DNA of 64,000 bases from Petrolisthes cinctipes (taxonomy: Eukaryota > Arthropoda > Malacostraca > Decapoda > Porcellanidae), in assembly GCA_033782935.1 (NCBI GenBank), contig JAWQEG010000411.1, forward strand, positions 989,501 to 1,053,500. The letters are read 5' to 3'. The notes under the pieces are model-generated. The model saw only the letters and a program-made list of their open reading frames with translations, did no database searches and was not told the DNA's origin. This document shows positions 1-12,692 of this stretch, in pieces. The stretch's first letter is position 1; each line of letters opens with the position of its first letter. A program made the translations under genes and the position numbers.

Positions 1-3000
1 GGGTGTTTTGAGCCTGAATTTGAGATATAAACGGGTACTGAAGATGCATGCACATATCGACTTTTGTGCACCTAAAAGATCGATTTTCAGTATGTTTTGA
101 GCATGTATTTTGAAAATACTCTAACACGGAGTAGGCATGTGCAGATCGCTTCTGGGACCCAAAAAATCGAATTTTCGGGTGTTTAGGGCCAGAATTTGAG
201 ATATAAACGGGTACAGAAGATGCATCCACATATCGACTTTTGGGCACCTAAAAGATCGATTTTCAGTATGTTTTTGGCCTGTATTTTGAAAATACTCTAA
301 CACGGAGTACAGATACCTTCTGGGACCTCTAAATATCGAATTTTCGGGTGTTTTGGGACTGAATTTGAGATATCCATTTTTTGGCACCTAAAATATCGAT
401 TTTCAGCATGTTTTTAGCCTATATTTTGAAAATATTCTAGCACTGAGTAGGCATGTACAGATTGCTTCTGGGACCCCAAAATATTGAATTTTCGGGTGTT
501 TTGAGCCTGAATTTGAGATATAAACGGGTACTGAAGATGCATGCACATATCGACTTTTGTGCACCTAAAAGATCGATTTTCAGTATGTTTTGAGCATGTA
601 TTTTGAAAATACTCTAACACGGAGTAGGCATGTACAGATCGCTTCTGGAACCCCTTAATATCGATTTTTCGAGTGTTTTGGGACTGAATTTGAGATATCG
701 CCTTTTTGGCACCTAAATGATCGATTTTTAGCATATTTTTAGCCTATATTTTGAAAATATTCTAGCACTGAGTAGGCATGTACAGATTGCTTCTGGGACC
801 CCAAAATATTGAATTTTCGGGTGTTTTGAGCCTGAATTTGAGATATAAACGGGTACAGAAGATACATGCACATATTGACTTTGGGCACCAAAAATATCGA
901 TTTTCAGCATGTTTTGGGCCTGAATTTTGAAAATACTCTAACACGGAGTAGGCATGTACAGATCGCTTCTGGGACCCCAAAATATCGAATTTTCGGGTGT
1001 TTAGGGCCAGAATTTGAAATATAAACGGGTACAGAAGATGCATGCACATATCGACTTTTGGGCACCTAAAAGATCGATTTTCAGTATGTTTTTGGCCTGT
1101 ATTTTGAAAATACTCTAACACGGAGTAGGCATGTACAGATACCTTCTGGGACCTCTAAATATCGAATTTTCGGGTGTTTTGGGACTGAATTTGTGATATC
1201 GATTTTTTGGCACCTAAAATGTCGATTTTTAGCATGTTTTTAGCCTATATTTTGAAAATATTCTAGCACTGAGTAGGCATGTACAGATTGCTTCTTGGAC
1301 CCCAAAATATTGAATTTTCGGGTGTTTTGAGCCTGAATTTGAGATATAAACGGGTACAGAAGATACATGCACATATTGACTTTGGGCATCTAAAATATCG
1401 ATTTTCAGCATGTTTTGGGCCTGTATTTTGAAAATACTCTAACACTGAGTAGGCATGTACAGATTGCTTCTGGGACCCCAAAATATTGAATTTTCGGGTG
1501 TTTTGAGCCTGAATTTGAGATATAAACGGGTACTGAAGATGCATGCACATATCGACTTTTGTGCACCTAAAAGATCGATTTTCAGTATGTTTTGAGCATG
1601 TATTTTGAAAATACTCTAACACGGAGTAGGCATGTACAGATCGCTTCTGGGACCCCTAAATATCGAATTTTCGGGTGTTTTGGGACTGAATTTGAGATAT
1701 CGACTTTTTGGCACCTAAAAGTTCGATTTTTAGCATGTTTTTAGCCTATATTTTGAAAATATTCTAGCACTGTACAGATTGCTTCTGGGACCCCAAAATA
1801 TTGAATTTTCGGGTGTTTTCAGCCTGAATTTGAGATATAAACGGGTACAGAAGATACATGCACATATTGACTTTGGGCATCAAAAATATCGATTTTCAGC
1901 ATGTTTTGGGCCTGAACTTTGAAAATACTCTAACACGGAGTAGGCATGTACAGATCGCTTCTGGGACCCCAAAATATCGAATTTTCGGGTGTTTAGGGCC
2001 AGAATTTGAGATATAAACGGGTACAGAAGATGCATGCACATATCGACTTTTGGGCACCTAAAAGATCGATTTTCAGTATGTTTTTGGCCTGTATTTTGAA
2101 AATACTCTAACACGGAGTAGGCATGTACAGATACCTTCTGGGACCTCTAAATATCGAATTTTCGGTTGTTTTGAGCCTGAATTTGAGATATAAACGGGTA
2201 CAGAAGATACATGCACATATTGACTTTGGGCATCTAAAATATCGATTTTCAGCATGTTTTGGGCCTGTATTTTGAAAATACTCTAACACTGAGTAGGCAT
2301 GTACAGATTGCTTCTGGGACCCCAAAATATTGAATTTTCGGGTGTTTTGAGCCTGAATTTGAGATATAAACGGGTACAGAAGATGCATGCACATATCGAC
2401 TTTTGTGCACCTAAAAGATCGATTTTCAGTATGTTTTGAGCATGTATTTTGAAAATACTCTAACACGGAGTAGGCATGTACAGATCGCTTCTGGGACCCC
2501 TTAATATCGAATTTTCGGGTGTTTTGGGACTGAATTTGAGATATCGACTTTTTGGCACCTAAAAGATCGATTTTTAGCATGTTTTTTGCCTATATTTTGA
2601 AAATATTCTAGCACTGAGTAGGCATGTACAGATTGCTTCTGGGACCCCAAAATATTGAATTTCCGGGTGTTTTGAGCATGAATTTGAGATATAAACGGGT
2701 ACAGAAGATACATGCACATATTGACTTTAGGCACCAAAAATATCGATTTTCAGCATGTTTTGGGCCTGAATTTTGAAAATACTCTAACACGGAGTAGGCA
2801 TGTACAGATCGCTTCTGGGACCCCAAAATATCGAATTTTCGGGTGTTTAGGGCCAGAATTTGTGATATAAACGGGTACAGAAAATACATGCACATATCGA
2901 CTTTTGGGCACCTAAAAGATCGATTTTCAGTATGTTTTTGGTCTGTATTTTGAAAATACTCTAACACGGAGTAGGCATGTACAGATACCTTCTGGAACCT

Positions 3001-5029
3001 CTAAATATCGAATTTTCGGTTGTTTTGGGACTGAATTTGAGATATCGATTTTTTGGCACCTAAAATATCGATTTTCAGCATGTTCTTAGCCTATATTTTG
3101 AAAATATTCTAGCACTGAGTAGGCATGTACAGATTGCTTCTGGGACCCCAAAATATTGAATTTTCGGGTGTTTTGAGCCTGAATTTGAGATATAAACGGG
3201 TACAGAAGATACATGCACATATTGACTTTGGGCATCTAAAATATCGATTTTCAGCATGTTTTGGGCCTGTATTTTGAAAATACTCTAACACTGAGTAGGC
3301 ATGTACAGATTTCTTCTGGGACCCCAAAATATTGAATTTTCGGGTGTTTTGAGCCTGAATTTGAGATATAAACGGGTACAGAAGATGCATGCACATAACG
3401 ACTTTTGTGCACCTAAAAGATCGATTTTCGGTATGTTTTGAGCATGTATTTTGAAAATACTCTAACACGGAGTAGGCATGTACAGATCGCTTCTGGGACC
3501 CCAAAATATCGAATTTTCGGGTGTTTTGGGACTGAATTTGAGATATCGACTTTTTGGCACCTAAAAGATCGATTTTTAGCATGTTTTGGGCCTGAATTTT
3601 GAAAATACTCTAACACGGAGTAGGCATGTACAGATCGCTTCTGGGACCCCAAAATATCGAATTTTCGGGTGTTTAGGGCCAGAATTTGAGATATAAACGG
3701 GAACAGAAGATGCATGCACATATCGACTTTTCGGCACCTAAAAGATCGATTTTCAGTATGTTTTTGGCCTGTATTTTGAAAATACTCTAACAAGGAGTAG
3801 GCATGTACAGATACCTTCTGGGACCTCTAAATATCGAATTTTCGGGTGTTTTGGGACTGAATTTGATATATCGATTTTTTGGCACCTAAAATGTCGATTT
3901 TTAACATGTTTTTAGCCTATATTTTGAAAATATTCTAACACTGTGTAGGCATGTACAGATTGCTTCTGGGACCCCAAAATATTGAATTTTCGGGTGTTTT
4001 TAGCCTGAATTTGAGATATAAACGGGTACAGAAGATACATACACATATTGACTTTGGGCACCAAAAATATCGATTTTAAGCATGTTTTGGGCCTGTATTT
4101 TGAAAATACTCTAACACTGAGTAGGCATGTACAGATTGCTTCTGGGACCCCAAAATATCGAATTTTCGGGTGTTTAGGGCCAGAATTTGAGATATAAACG
4201 GGTACTGAAGATGCATGCACATATCGACTTTTGTGCACATAAAATATCGATTTTCAGTATGTTTTTGGCCCGTATTTTGAAAATACTCTAACACGGAGTA
4301 GGCATGTACAGATCGCTTCTGGGACCCCTAAATATCGAATTTTCGGGTGTTTTGGGACTGAATTTGAGATATCGACTTTTTGGCACCTAAAATGTCGATT
4401 TTTAGCATGTTTTTAGCCTATATTTTGAAAATATTCTAGCACTGTGTAGGCATGTACAGATTGCTTCTGCGACCCCAAAATATTGAATTTTCGGGTGTTT
4501 TGAGCCTGAATTTGAGATATAAACGGGTACAGAAGATACATGCACATATTGACTTTGGGCATCTAAATTATCGATTTTCAGCATGTTTTGGGCCTGTATT
4601 TTGAAAATACTCTAACACTGAGTAGGCATGTACAGATTGCTTCTGGGATCCCAAAATATTGAATTTTCGGGTGTTTTGAGCCTGAATTTGAGATATAAAC
4701 GGGTACTGAAGATGCATGCACATATCGACTTTTGAGCATGTATTTTGAAAATACTCTAACACGGAGTAGGCATGTACAGATCGCTTCTGGGACCCCTAAA
4801 TATCGAATTTTCGGGTGTTTTGGGACTGAATTTGAGATATCGACTTTTTGGCACCTAAAAGATCGATTTTTAGCATGTTTTTAGCCTATATTTTGAAAAT
4901 ATTCTAGCACTGAGTAGGCATGTACAGATTGCTTCTGGGACCCCAAAATATTGAATTTTCGGGTGTTTTGAGCATGAATTTGAGATATAAACGGGTACAG
5001 AAGATACATGCACATATTGACTTTGGGCA
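1..5029 (+). repeat. Left copy of a 4-5 kb duplicated satellite block
   Basis: Matches 5137-9346 in the same order. Rare shared variants prove the relationship: GATGCATCCACATATCG at 219 and 5356, GATATCCATTTTTTGG at 368 and 5513, ATCGCCTTTTTGG near 698 and 5842, and CTAAATTATCG near 4565 and 8883. The offset changes along the block: about 5136 at the left edge, 5145 after a local 8-bp loss near 307-310, 4644 from about 1.2 kb and 4318 from about 3.5 kb. The steps of 501 and about 326 bp are one trimer and one monomer pair, so the left copy has kept, or gained, a trimer and a pair relative to the right copy. The order of trimer types is irregular here. Confidence 0.75.
4730..4734 (+). repeat. 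33-bp deletion junction in a D monomer
   Basis: The D monomer jumps from CGACTTTTG directly to AGCATGTATTTTG. The normal copy has 33 further bases between two TTTTG repeats, one of which is kept. The same junction occurs at 9048-9052, 11009-11013 and 14149-14153, giving 468-bp instead of 501-bp trimers. All four copies descend from one event. Confidence 0.85.
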
Positions 5030-5136
5030 TCTAAAATATCGATTTTCAGCATGTTTTGGGCCTGTATTTTGGAAATACTCTAACACTGAGTAGGCATGTA
5101 CAGATTGCTTCTGGGACCCCAAAATATTGAATTTTC

Positions 5137-8100
5137 GGGTGTTTTGAGCCTGAATTTGAGATATAAACGGGTACTGAAGATGCATGCACATATCGACTTT
5201 TGTGCACCTAAAAGATCGATTTTCAGTATGTTTTGAGCATGTATTTTGAAAATACTCTAACACGGAGTAGGCATGTACAGATCGCTTCTGGGACCCCAAA
5301 AAATCGAATTTTCGGGTGTTTAGGGCCAGAATTTGAGATATAAACGGGTACAGAAGATGCATCCACATATCGACTTTTGGGCACCTAAAAGATCGATTTT
5401 CAGTATGTTTTTGGCCTGTATTTTGAAAATACTCTAACACGGAGTAGGCATGTACAGATACCTTCTGGGACCTCTAAATATCGAATTTTCGGGTGTTTTA
5501 GGACTGAATTTGAGATATCCATTTTTTGGCACCTAAAATATCGATTTTCAGCATGTTTTTAGCCTATATTTTGAAAATATTCTAGCACTGAGTAGGCATG
5601 TACAGATTGCTTCTGGGACCCCAAAATATTGAATTTTCGGGTGTTTTGAGCCTGAATTTGAGATATAAACGGGTACTGAAGATGCATGCACATATCGACT
5701 TTTGTGCACCTAAAAGATCGATTTTCAGTATGTTTTGAGCATGTATTTTGAAAATACTCTAACACGGAGTAGGCATGTACAGATCGCTTCTGGAACCCCT
5801 AAATATCGAATTTTCGGGTGTTTTGGGACTGAATTTGAGATATCGCCTTTTTGGCACCTAAATGATCGATTTTTAGCATATTTTTAGCCTATATTTTGAA
5901 AATATTCTAGCACTGTGTAGGCATGTACAGATTGCTTCTGGGACCCCAAAATATTGAATTTTCGGGTGTTTTGAGCCTGAATTTGAGATATAAACGGGTA
6001 CAGAAGATACATGCACATAGTGACTTTGGGCATCTAAAATATCGATTTTCAGCATGTTTTGGGCCTGTATTTTGAAAATACTCTAACACTGAGTAGGCAT
6101 GTACAGATTGCTTCTGGGACCCCAAAATATTGAATTTTCGGGTGTTTTGAGCCTGAATTTGAGATATAAACGGGTACTGAAGATGCATGCACATATCGAC
6201 TTTTGTGCACCTAAAAGATCGATTTTCAGTATGTTTTGAGCATGTATTTTGAAAATACTCTAACACGGAGTAGGCATGTACAGATCGATTCTGGGACCCC
6301 TAAATATCGAATTTTCGGGTGTTTTGGGACTGAATTTGAGATATCGACTTTTTGGCACCTAAAAGATCGATTTTTAGCATGTTTTTAGCCTATATTTTGA
6401 AAATATTCTAGCACTGTACAGATTGCTTCTGGGACCCCAAAATATTGAATTTTCGGGTGTTTTCAGCCTGAATTTGAGATATAAACGGGTACAGAAGATA
6501 CATGCACATATTGACTTTGGGCATCAAAAATATCGATTTTCAGCATGTTTTGGGCCTGAACTTTGAAAATACTCTAACACGGAGTAGGCATGTACAGATC
6601 GCTTCTGGGACCCCAAAATATCGAATTTTCGGGTGTTTAGGGCCAGAATTTGAGATATAAACGGGTACAGAAGATGCATGCACATATCGACTTTTGGGCA
6701 CCTAAAAGATCGATTTTCAGTATGTTTTTGGCCTGTATTTTGAAAATACTCTAACACGGAGTAGGCATGTACAGATGCCTTCTGGGACCTCTAAATATCG
6801 AATTTTCGGTTGTTTTGAGCCTGAATTTGAGATATAAACGGGTACAGAAGATACATGCACATATTGACTTTGGGCATCTAAAATATCGATTTTCAGCATG
6901 TTTTGGGCCTGTATTTTGAAAATACTCTAACACTGAGTAGGCATGTACAGATTGCTTCTGGGACCCCAAAATATTGAATTTTCGGGTGTTTTGAGCCTGA
7001 ATTTGAGATATAAACGGGTACAGAAGATGCATGCACATATCGACTTTTGTGCACCTAAAAGATCGATTTTCAGTATGTTTTGAGCATGTATTTTGAAAAT
7101 ACTCTAACACGGAGTAGGCATGTACAGATCGCTTCTGGGACCCCTAAATATCGAATTTTCGGGTGTTTTGGGACTGAATTTGAGATATCGACTTTTTGGC
7201 ACCTAAAAGATCGATTTTTAGCATGTTTTTTGCCTATATTTTGAAAATATTCTAGCACTGAGTAGGCATGTACAGATTGCTTCTGGGACCCCAAAATATT
7301 GAATTTTCGGGTGTTTTGAGCATGAATTTGAGATATAAACGGGTACAGAAGATACATGCACATATTGACTTTAGGCACCAAAAATATCGATTTTCAGCAT
7401 GTTTTGGGCTGAATTTTGAAAATACTCTAACACGCAGTAGGCATGTACAGATCGCTTCTGGGACCCCAAAATATCGAATTTTCGGGTGTTTAGGGCCAGA
7501 ATTTGTGATATAAACGGGTACAGAAGATACATGCACATATCGACTTTTGGGCACCTAAAAGATCGATTTTCAGTATGTTTTTGGTCTGTATTTTGAAAAT
7601 ACTCTAACAAGGAGTAGGCATGTACAGATCGCTTCTGGGACCCCAAAATATCGAATTTTCGGGTGTTTTGGGACTGAATTTGAGATATCGACTTTTTGGC
7701 ACCTAAAAGATCGATTTTTAGCATGTTTTTTGCCTATATTTTGAAAATATTCTAGCACTGTGTAGGCATGTACAGATTGCTTCTGGGACCCCAAAATATT
7801 GAATTTTCGGGTGTTTTGAGCCTGAATTTGAGATATAAACGGGTACAGAAGATACATTCACATATTGACTTTGGGCACCAAAACTATCGATTTTCAGCAT
7901 GTTTTGGGCCTGAATTTTGAAAATACTCTAACACGGAGTAGGCATGTACAGATCGCTTCTGGGACCCCAAAATATCGAATTTTCGGGTGTTTAGGGCCAG
8001 AATTTGAGATATAAACGGGAACAGAAGATGCATGCACATATCGACTTTTGGGCACCTAAAAGATCGATTTTCAGTATGTTTTTGGCCTGTATTTTGAAAA

Positions 8101-9346
8101 TACTCTAACAAGGAGTAGGCATGTACAGATACCTTCTGGGACCTCTAAATATCGAATTTTCGGGTGTTTTGGGACTGAATTTGATATATCGATTTTTTGG
8201 CACCTAAAATGTCGATTTTTAACATGTTTTTAGCCTATATCTTGAAAATATTCTAGCACTGTGTAGGCATGTACAGATTGCTTCTGGGACCCCAAAATAT
8301 TGAATTTTCGGGTGTTTTTAGCCTGAATTTGAGATATAAACGGGTACAGAAGATACATACACATATTGACTTTGGGCACCAAAAATATCGAGTTTAAGCA
8401 TGTTTTGGGCCTGTATTTTGAAAATACTCTAACACTGAGTAGGCATGTACAGATTGCTTCTGGGACCCCAAAATATCGAATTCTCGGGTGTTTTGGGCCA
8501 GAATTTGAGATATAAACGGGTACTGAAGATGCATGCACATATCGACTTTTGTGCACATAAAATATCGATTTTCAGTATGTTTTTGGCCCGTATTTTGAAA
8601 ATACTCTAACACGGAGTAGGCATGTACAGATCGCTTCTGGGACCCTTAAATATCGAATTTTCGGGTGTTTTGGGACTGAATTTGAGATATCGACTTTTTG
8701 GCACCTAAAATGTCGATTTTTAGCATGTTTTTAGCCTATATTTTGAAAATATTCTAGCACTGTGTAGGCATGTACAGATTGCTTCTGCGACCCCAAAATA
8801 TTGAATTTTCGGGTGTTTTGAGCCTGAATTTGAGATATAAACGGGTACAGAAGATACATGCACATATTGACTTTGGGCATCTAAATTATCGATTTTCAGC
8901 ATGTTTTGGGCCTGTATTTTGAAAATACTCTAACACTGAGTAGGCATGTACAGATTGCTTCTGGGACCCCAAAATATTGAATTTTCGGGTGTTTTGAGCC
9001 TGAATTTGAGATATAAACGGGTACTGAAGATGCATGCACATATCGACTTTTGAGCATGTATTTTGAAAATACTCTAACACGGAGTAGGCATGTACAGATC
9101 GCTTCTGGGACCCCTAAATATCGAATTTTCGGGTGTTTTGGGACTGAATTTGAGATATCGACTTTTTGGCACCTAAAAGATCGATTTTTAGCATGTTTTT
9201 AGCCTATATTTTGAAAATATTCTAGCACTGAGTAGGCATGTACAGATTGCTTCTGGGACCCCAAAATATTGAATTTTCGGGTGTTTTGAGCATGAATTTG
9301 AGATATAAACGGGTACAGAAGATACATGCACATATTGACTTTGGGC
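5137..9346 (+). repeat. Right copy of the 4-5 kb duplicated block
   Basis: Collinear with 1-5029 after allowing for a missing 501-bp trimer and a missing ~326-bp pair. Similarity stops near 9347, where this copy has GGGCACCAAAAAT and the left copy has GGGCATCTAAAAT. Private differences include GATGCC for GATACC near 6777, CCTTAAATATC near 8643 and AATTCTCGGG near 8480. Divergence is greater than in the duplications further right, so this one is probably older. Confidence 0.72.
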
Positions 9347-10731
9347 ACCAAAAATATCGATTTTCAGCATGTTTTGGGCCTGAATTTTGAAAATACGCTA
9401 ACATGGAGTAGGCATGTACAGATCGCTTCTGGGACCCCAAAATATCGAATTTTCGGGTGTTTAGGGCCAGAATTTGAGATATAAACGGGTACAGAAGATG
9501 CATGCACATATCGACTTTTGGGCACCTAAAAGATCGATTTTCAGTATGTTTTGAGCATGTATTTTGAAAATACTCTAACACGGAGTAGGCATGTACAAAT
9601 CGCTTCTGGGACCCCTAAATATCGAATTTTCGGGTGTTTTGGGACTGAATTTGAGATATCGACTTTTTGGCACCTAAAAGATCGATTTTTAACATGTTTT
9701 TAGCCAATATTTTGAAAATATTCTAGCACTGAGTAGGCATGTACAGATTGCTTCTGGGACCCCAAAATATTGAATTTTCGGGTGTTTTGAGCCTGAATTT
9801 GAGATATAAACGGGTACAGAAGATACATGCACATATTGACTTTGGGCACCAAAAATGTCGATTTTCAGCATGTTTTGGTCCTGAATTTTGAAAATACTCT
9901 AACACTGAGTAGGCATGTACAGATTGCTTCTGGGACCCCAAAATATTAAATTTTCGGGTGTTTTGAGCCTGAATTTGAGATATAAACGGGTACTGAAGAT
10001 GCATGCACATATCGACTTTTGTGCACCTAAAAGATCGATTTTCAGTATGTTTTGAGCATGTATTTTGAAAATACTCTAACACGGAGTAGGCATGTACAGA
10101 TCGCTTCTGGGACCCCTAAATATCGAATTTTCGGGTGTTTTGGGACTGTATTTGAGATATCGACTTTTTGGCACCTAAAAGATCGATTTTTAGCATGTTT
10201 TTAGTCTATATTTTGAAAATATTCTAGCACTGAGTAGGCATGTACAGATTGCTTCTGGGACCCCAAAATATTGAATTTTCGGGTGTTTTGAGCCTGAATT
10301 TGAGATATAAACGGGTACAGAAGATACATGCACATATTGACTTTGGGCATCTAAAATATCGATTTTCAGCATGTTTTGGGCCTGTATTTTGAAAATACTC
10401 TAACACTGAGTGGGCATGTACAGATTGCTTCTGGGACCCCAAAATATTGAATTTTCGGGTGTTTTGAGCCTGAATTTGAGATATAAACGGGTACTGAAGA
10501 TGCATGCACATATCGACTTTTGTGCACCTAAAAGATCGATTTTCAGTATGTTTTGAGCATGTATTTTGAAAATACTCTAACACGGAGTAGGCATGTACAG
10601 ATCGCTTCTGGGACCCCTAAATATCGAATTTTCGGGTGTTTTGGGACTGAATTTGAGATATCGACTTTTTGGCACCTAAAAGATCGATTTTTAGCATGTT
10701 TTTAGCCTATATTTTGAAAATATTCTAGCAC
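8771..10731 (+). repeat. First copy of a 1961-bp tandem duplication
   Basis: Four trimers: one with the 33-bp deletion (468 bp), two of 501 bp and one of 491 bp, summing to 1961 bp. Shared rare markers with the next copy are CTTCTGCGACCCC (8782 and 10743), the 33-bp junction (9048 and 11009), ATACGCTAACATGGAG (about 9394 and 11355), GTACAAATCG (about 9593 and 11554), AAATATTAAAT (9941 and 11902) and GTTTTGGTCCTG (about 9870 and 11831). Confidence 0.88.
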
Positions 10732-12692
10732 AGTACAGATTGCTTCTGCGACCCCAAAATATTGAATTTTCGGGTGTTTTGAGCCTGAATTTGAGATATA
10801 AACGGGTACAGAAGATACATGCACATATTGACTTTAGGCATCTAAATTATCGATTTTCAGCATGTTTTGGGCCTGTATTTTGAAAATACTCTAACACTGA
10901 GTAGGCATGTACAGATTGCTTCTGGGACCCCAAAATATTGAATTTTCGGGTGTTTTGAGCCTGAATTTGAGATATAAACGGGTACTGAAGATGCATGCAC
11001 ATATCGACTTTTGAGCATGTATTTTGAAAATACTCTAACACGGAGTAGGCATGTACAGATCGCTTCTGGGACCCCTAAATATCGAATTTTCGGGTGTTTT
11101 GGGACTGAATTTGAGATATCGACTTTTTGGCACCTAAAAGATCGATTTTTAGCATGTTTTTAGCCTATATTTTGAAAATATTCTAGCACTGAGTAGGCAT
11201 GTACAGATTGCTTCTGGGACCCCAAAATATTGAATTTTCGGGTGTTTTGAGCATGAATTTGATATATAAACGGGTACAGAAGATACATGCACATATTGAC
11301 TTTGGGCACCAAAAATATCGATTTTCAGCATGTTTTGGGCCTGAATTTTGAAAATACGCTAACATGGAGTAGGCATGTACAGATCGCTTCTGGGACCCCA
11401 AAATATCGAATTTTCGGGTGTTTAGGGCCTGAATTTGAGATATAAACGGGTACAGAAGATGCATGCACATATCGACTTTTGGGCACCTAAAAGATCGATT
11501 TTCAGTATGTTTTGAGCATGTATTTTGAAAATACTCTAACACGGAGTAGGCATGTACAAATCGCTTCTGGGACCCCTAAATATCGAATTTTCGGGTGTTT
11601 TGGGACTGAATTTGAGATATCGACTTTTTGGCACCTAAAAGATCGATTTTTAACATGTTTTTAGCCAATATTTTGAAAATATTCTAGCACTGAGTAGGCA
11701 TGTACAGATTGCTTCTGGGACCCCAAAATATTGAATTTTCGGGTGTTTTGAGCCTGAATTTGAGATATAAACGGGTACAGAAGATACATGCACATATTGA
11801 CTTTGGGCACCAAAAATGTCGATTTTCAGCATGTTTTGGTCCTGAATTTTGAAAATACTCTAACACTGAGTAGGCATGTACAGATTGCTTCTGGGACCCC
11901 AAAATATTAAATTCTCGGGTGTTTTGAGCCTGAATTTGAGATATAAACGGGTACTGAAGATGCATGCACATATCGACTTTTGTGCACCTAAAAGATCGAT
12001 TTTCAGTATGTTTTGAGCATGTATTTTGAAAATACTCTAACACGGAGTAGACATGTACAGATCGCTTCTGGGACCCCTAAATATCGAATTTTCGGGTGTT
12101 TTGGGACTGTATTTGAGATATCGACTTTTTGGCACCTAAAAGATCGATTTTTAGCATGTTTTTAGTCTATATTTTGAAAATATTCTAGCACTGAGTAGGC
12201 ATGTACAGATTGCTTCTGGGACCCCAAAATATTGAATTTTCGGGTGTTTTGAGCCTGAATTTGAGATATAAACGGGTACAGAAGATACATGCACATATTG
12301 ACTTTGGGCATCTAAAATATCGATTTTCAGCATGTTTTGGGCCTGTATTTTGAAAATACTCTAACACTGAGTGGGCATGTACAGATTGCTTCTGGGACCC
12401 CAAAATATTGAATTTTCGGGTGTTTTGAGCCTGAATTTGAGATATAAACGGGTACTGAAGATGCATGCACATATCGACTTTTGTGCACCTAAAAGATCGA
12501 TTTTCAGTATGTTTTGAGCATGTATTTTGAAAATACTCTAACACGGAGTAGGCATGTACAGATCGCTTCTGGGACCCCTAAATATCGAATTTTCGGGTGT
12601 TTTGGGACTGAATTTGAGATATCGACTTTTTGGCACCTAAAAGATCGATTTTTAGCATGTTTTTAGCCTATATTTTGAAAATATTCTAGCAC
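10732..12692 (+). repeat. Second copy of the 1961-bp tandem duplication
   Basis: Nearly identical to 8771-10731. Differences seen include GATATATAAAC for GAGATATAAAC near 11270, AATTCTCGGG for AATTTTCGGG near 11912, and GTAGACATG for GTAGGCATG near 12048. Its right end carries the same GCACAGTACAG junction as the end of the first copy (about 10730 and 12691), which supports tandem duplication at this periodicity. Confidence 0.88.

Noticed and set aside
4904..5440. Family of 60-178 codon frames as a multicopy gene family
   Set aside because: Frame lengths follow monomer length and deletion type, three minus-strand frames overlap the same DNA, and indels not divisible by three are tolerated freely.
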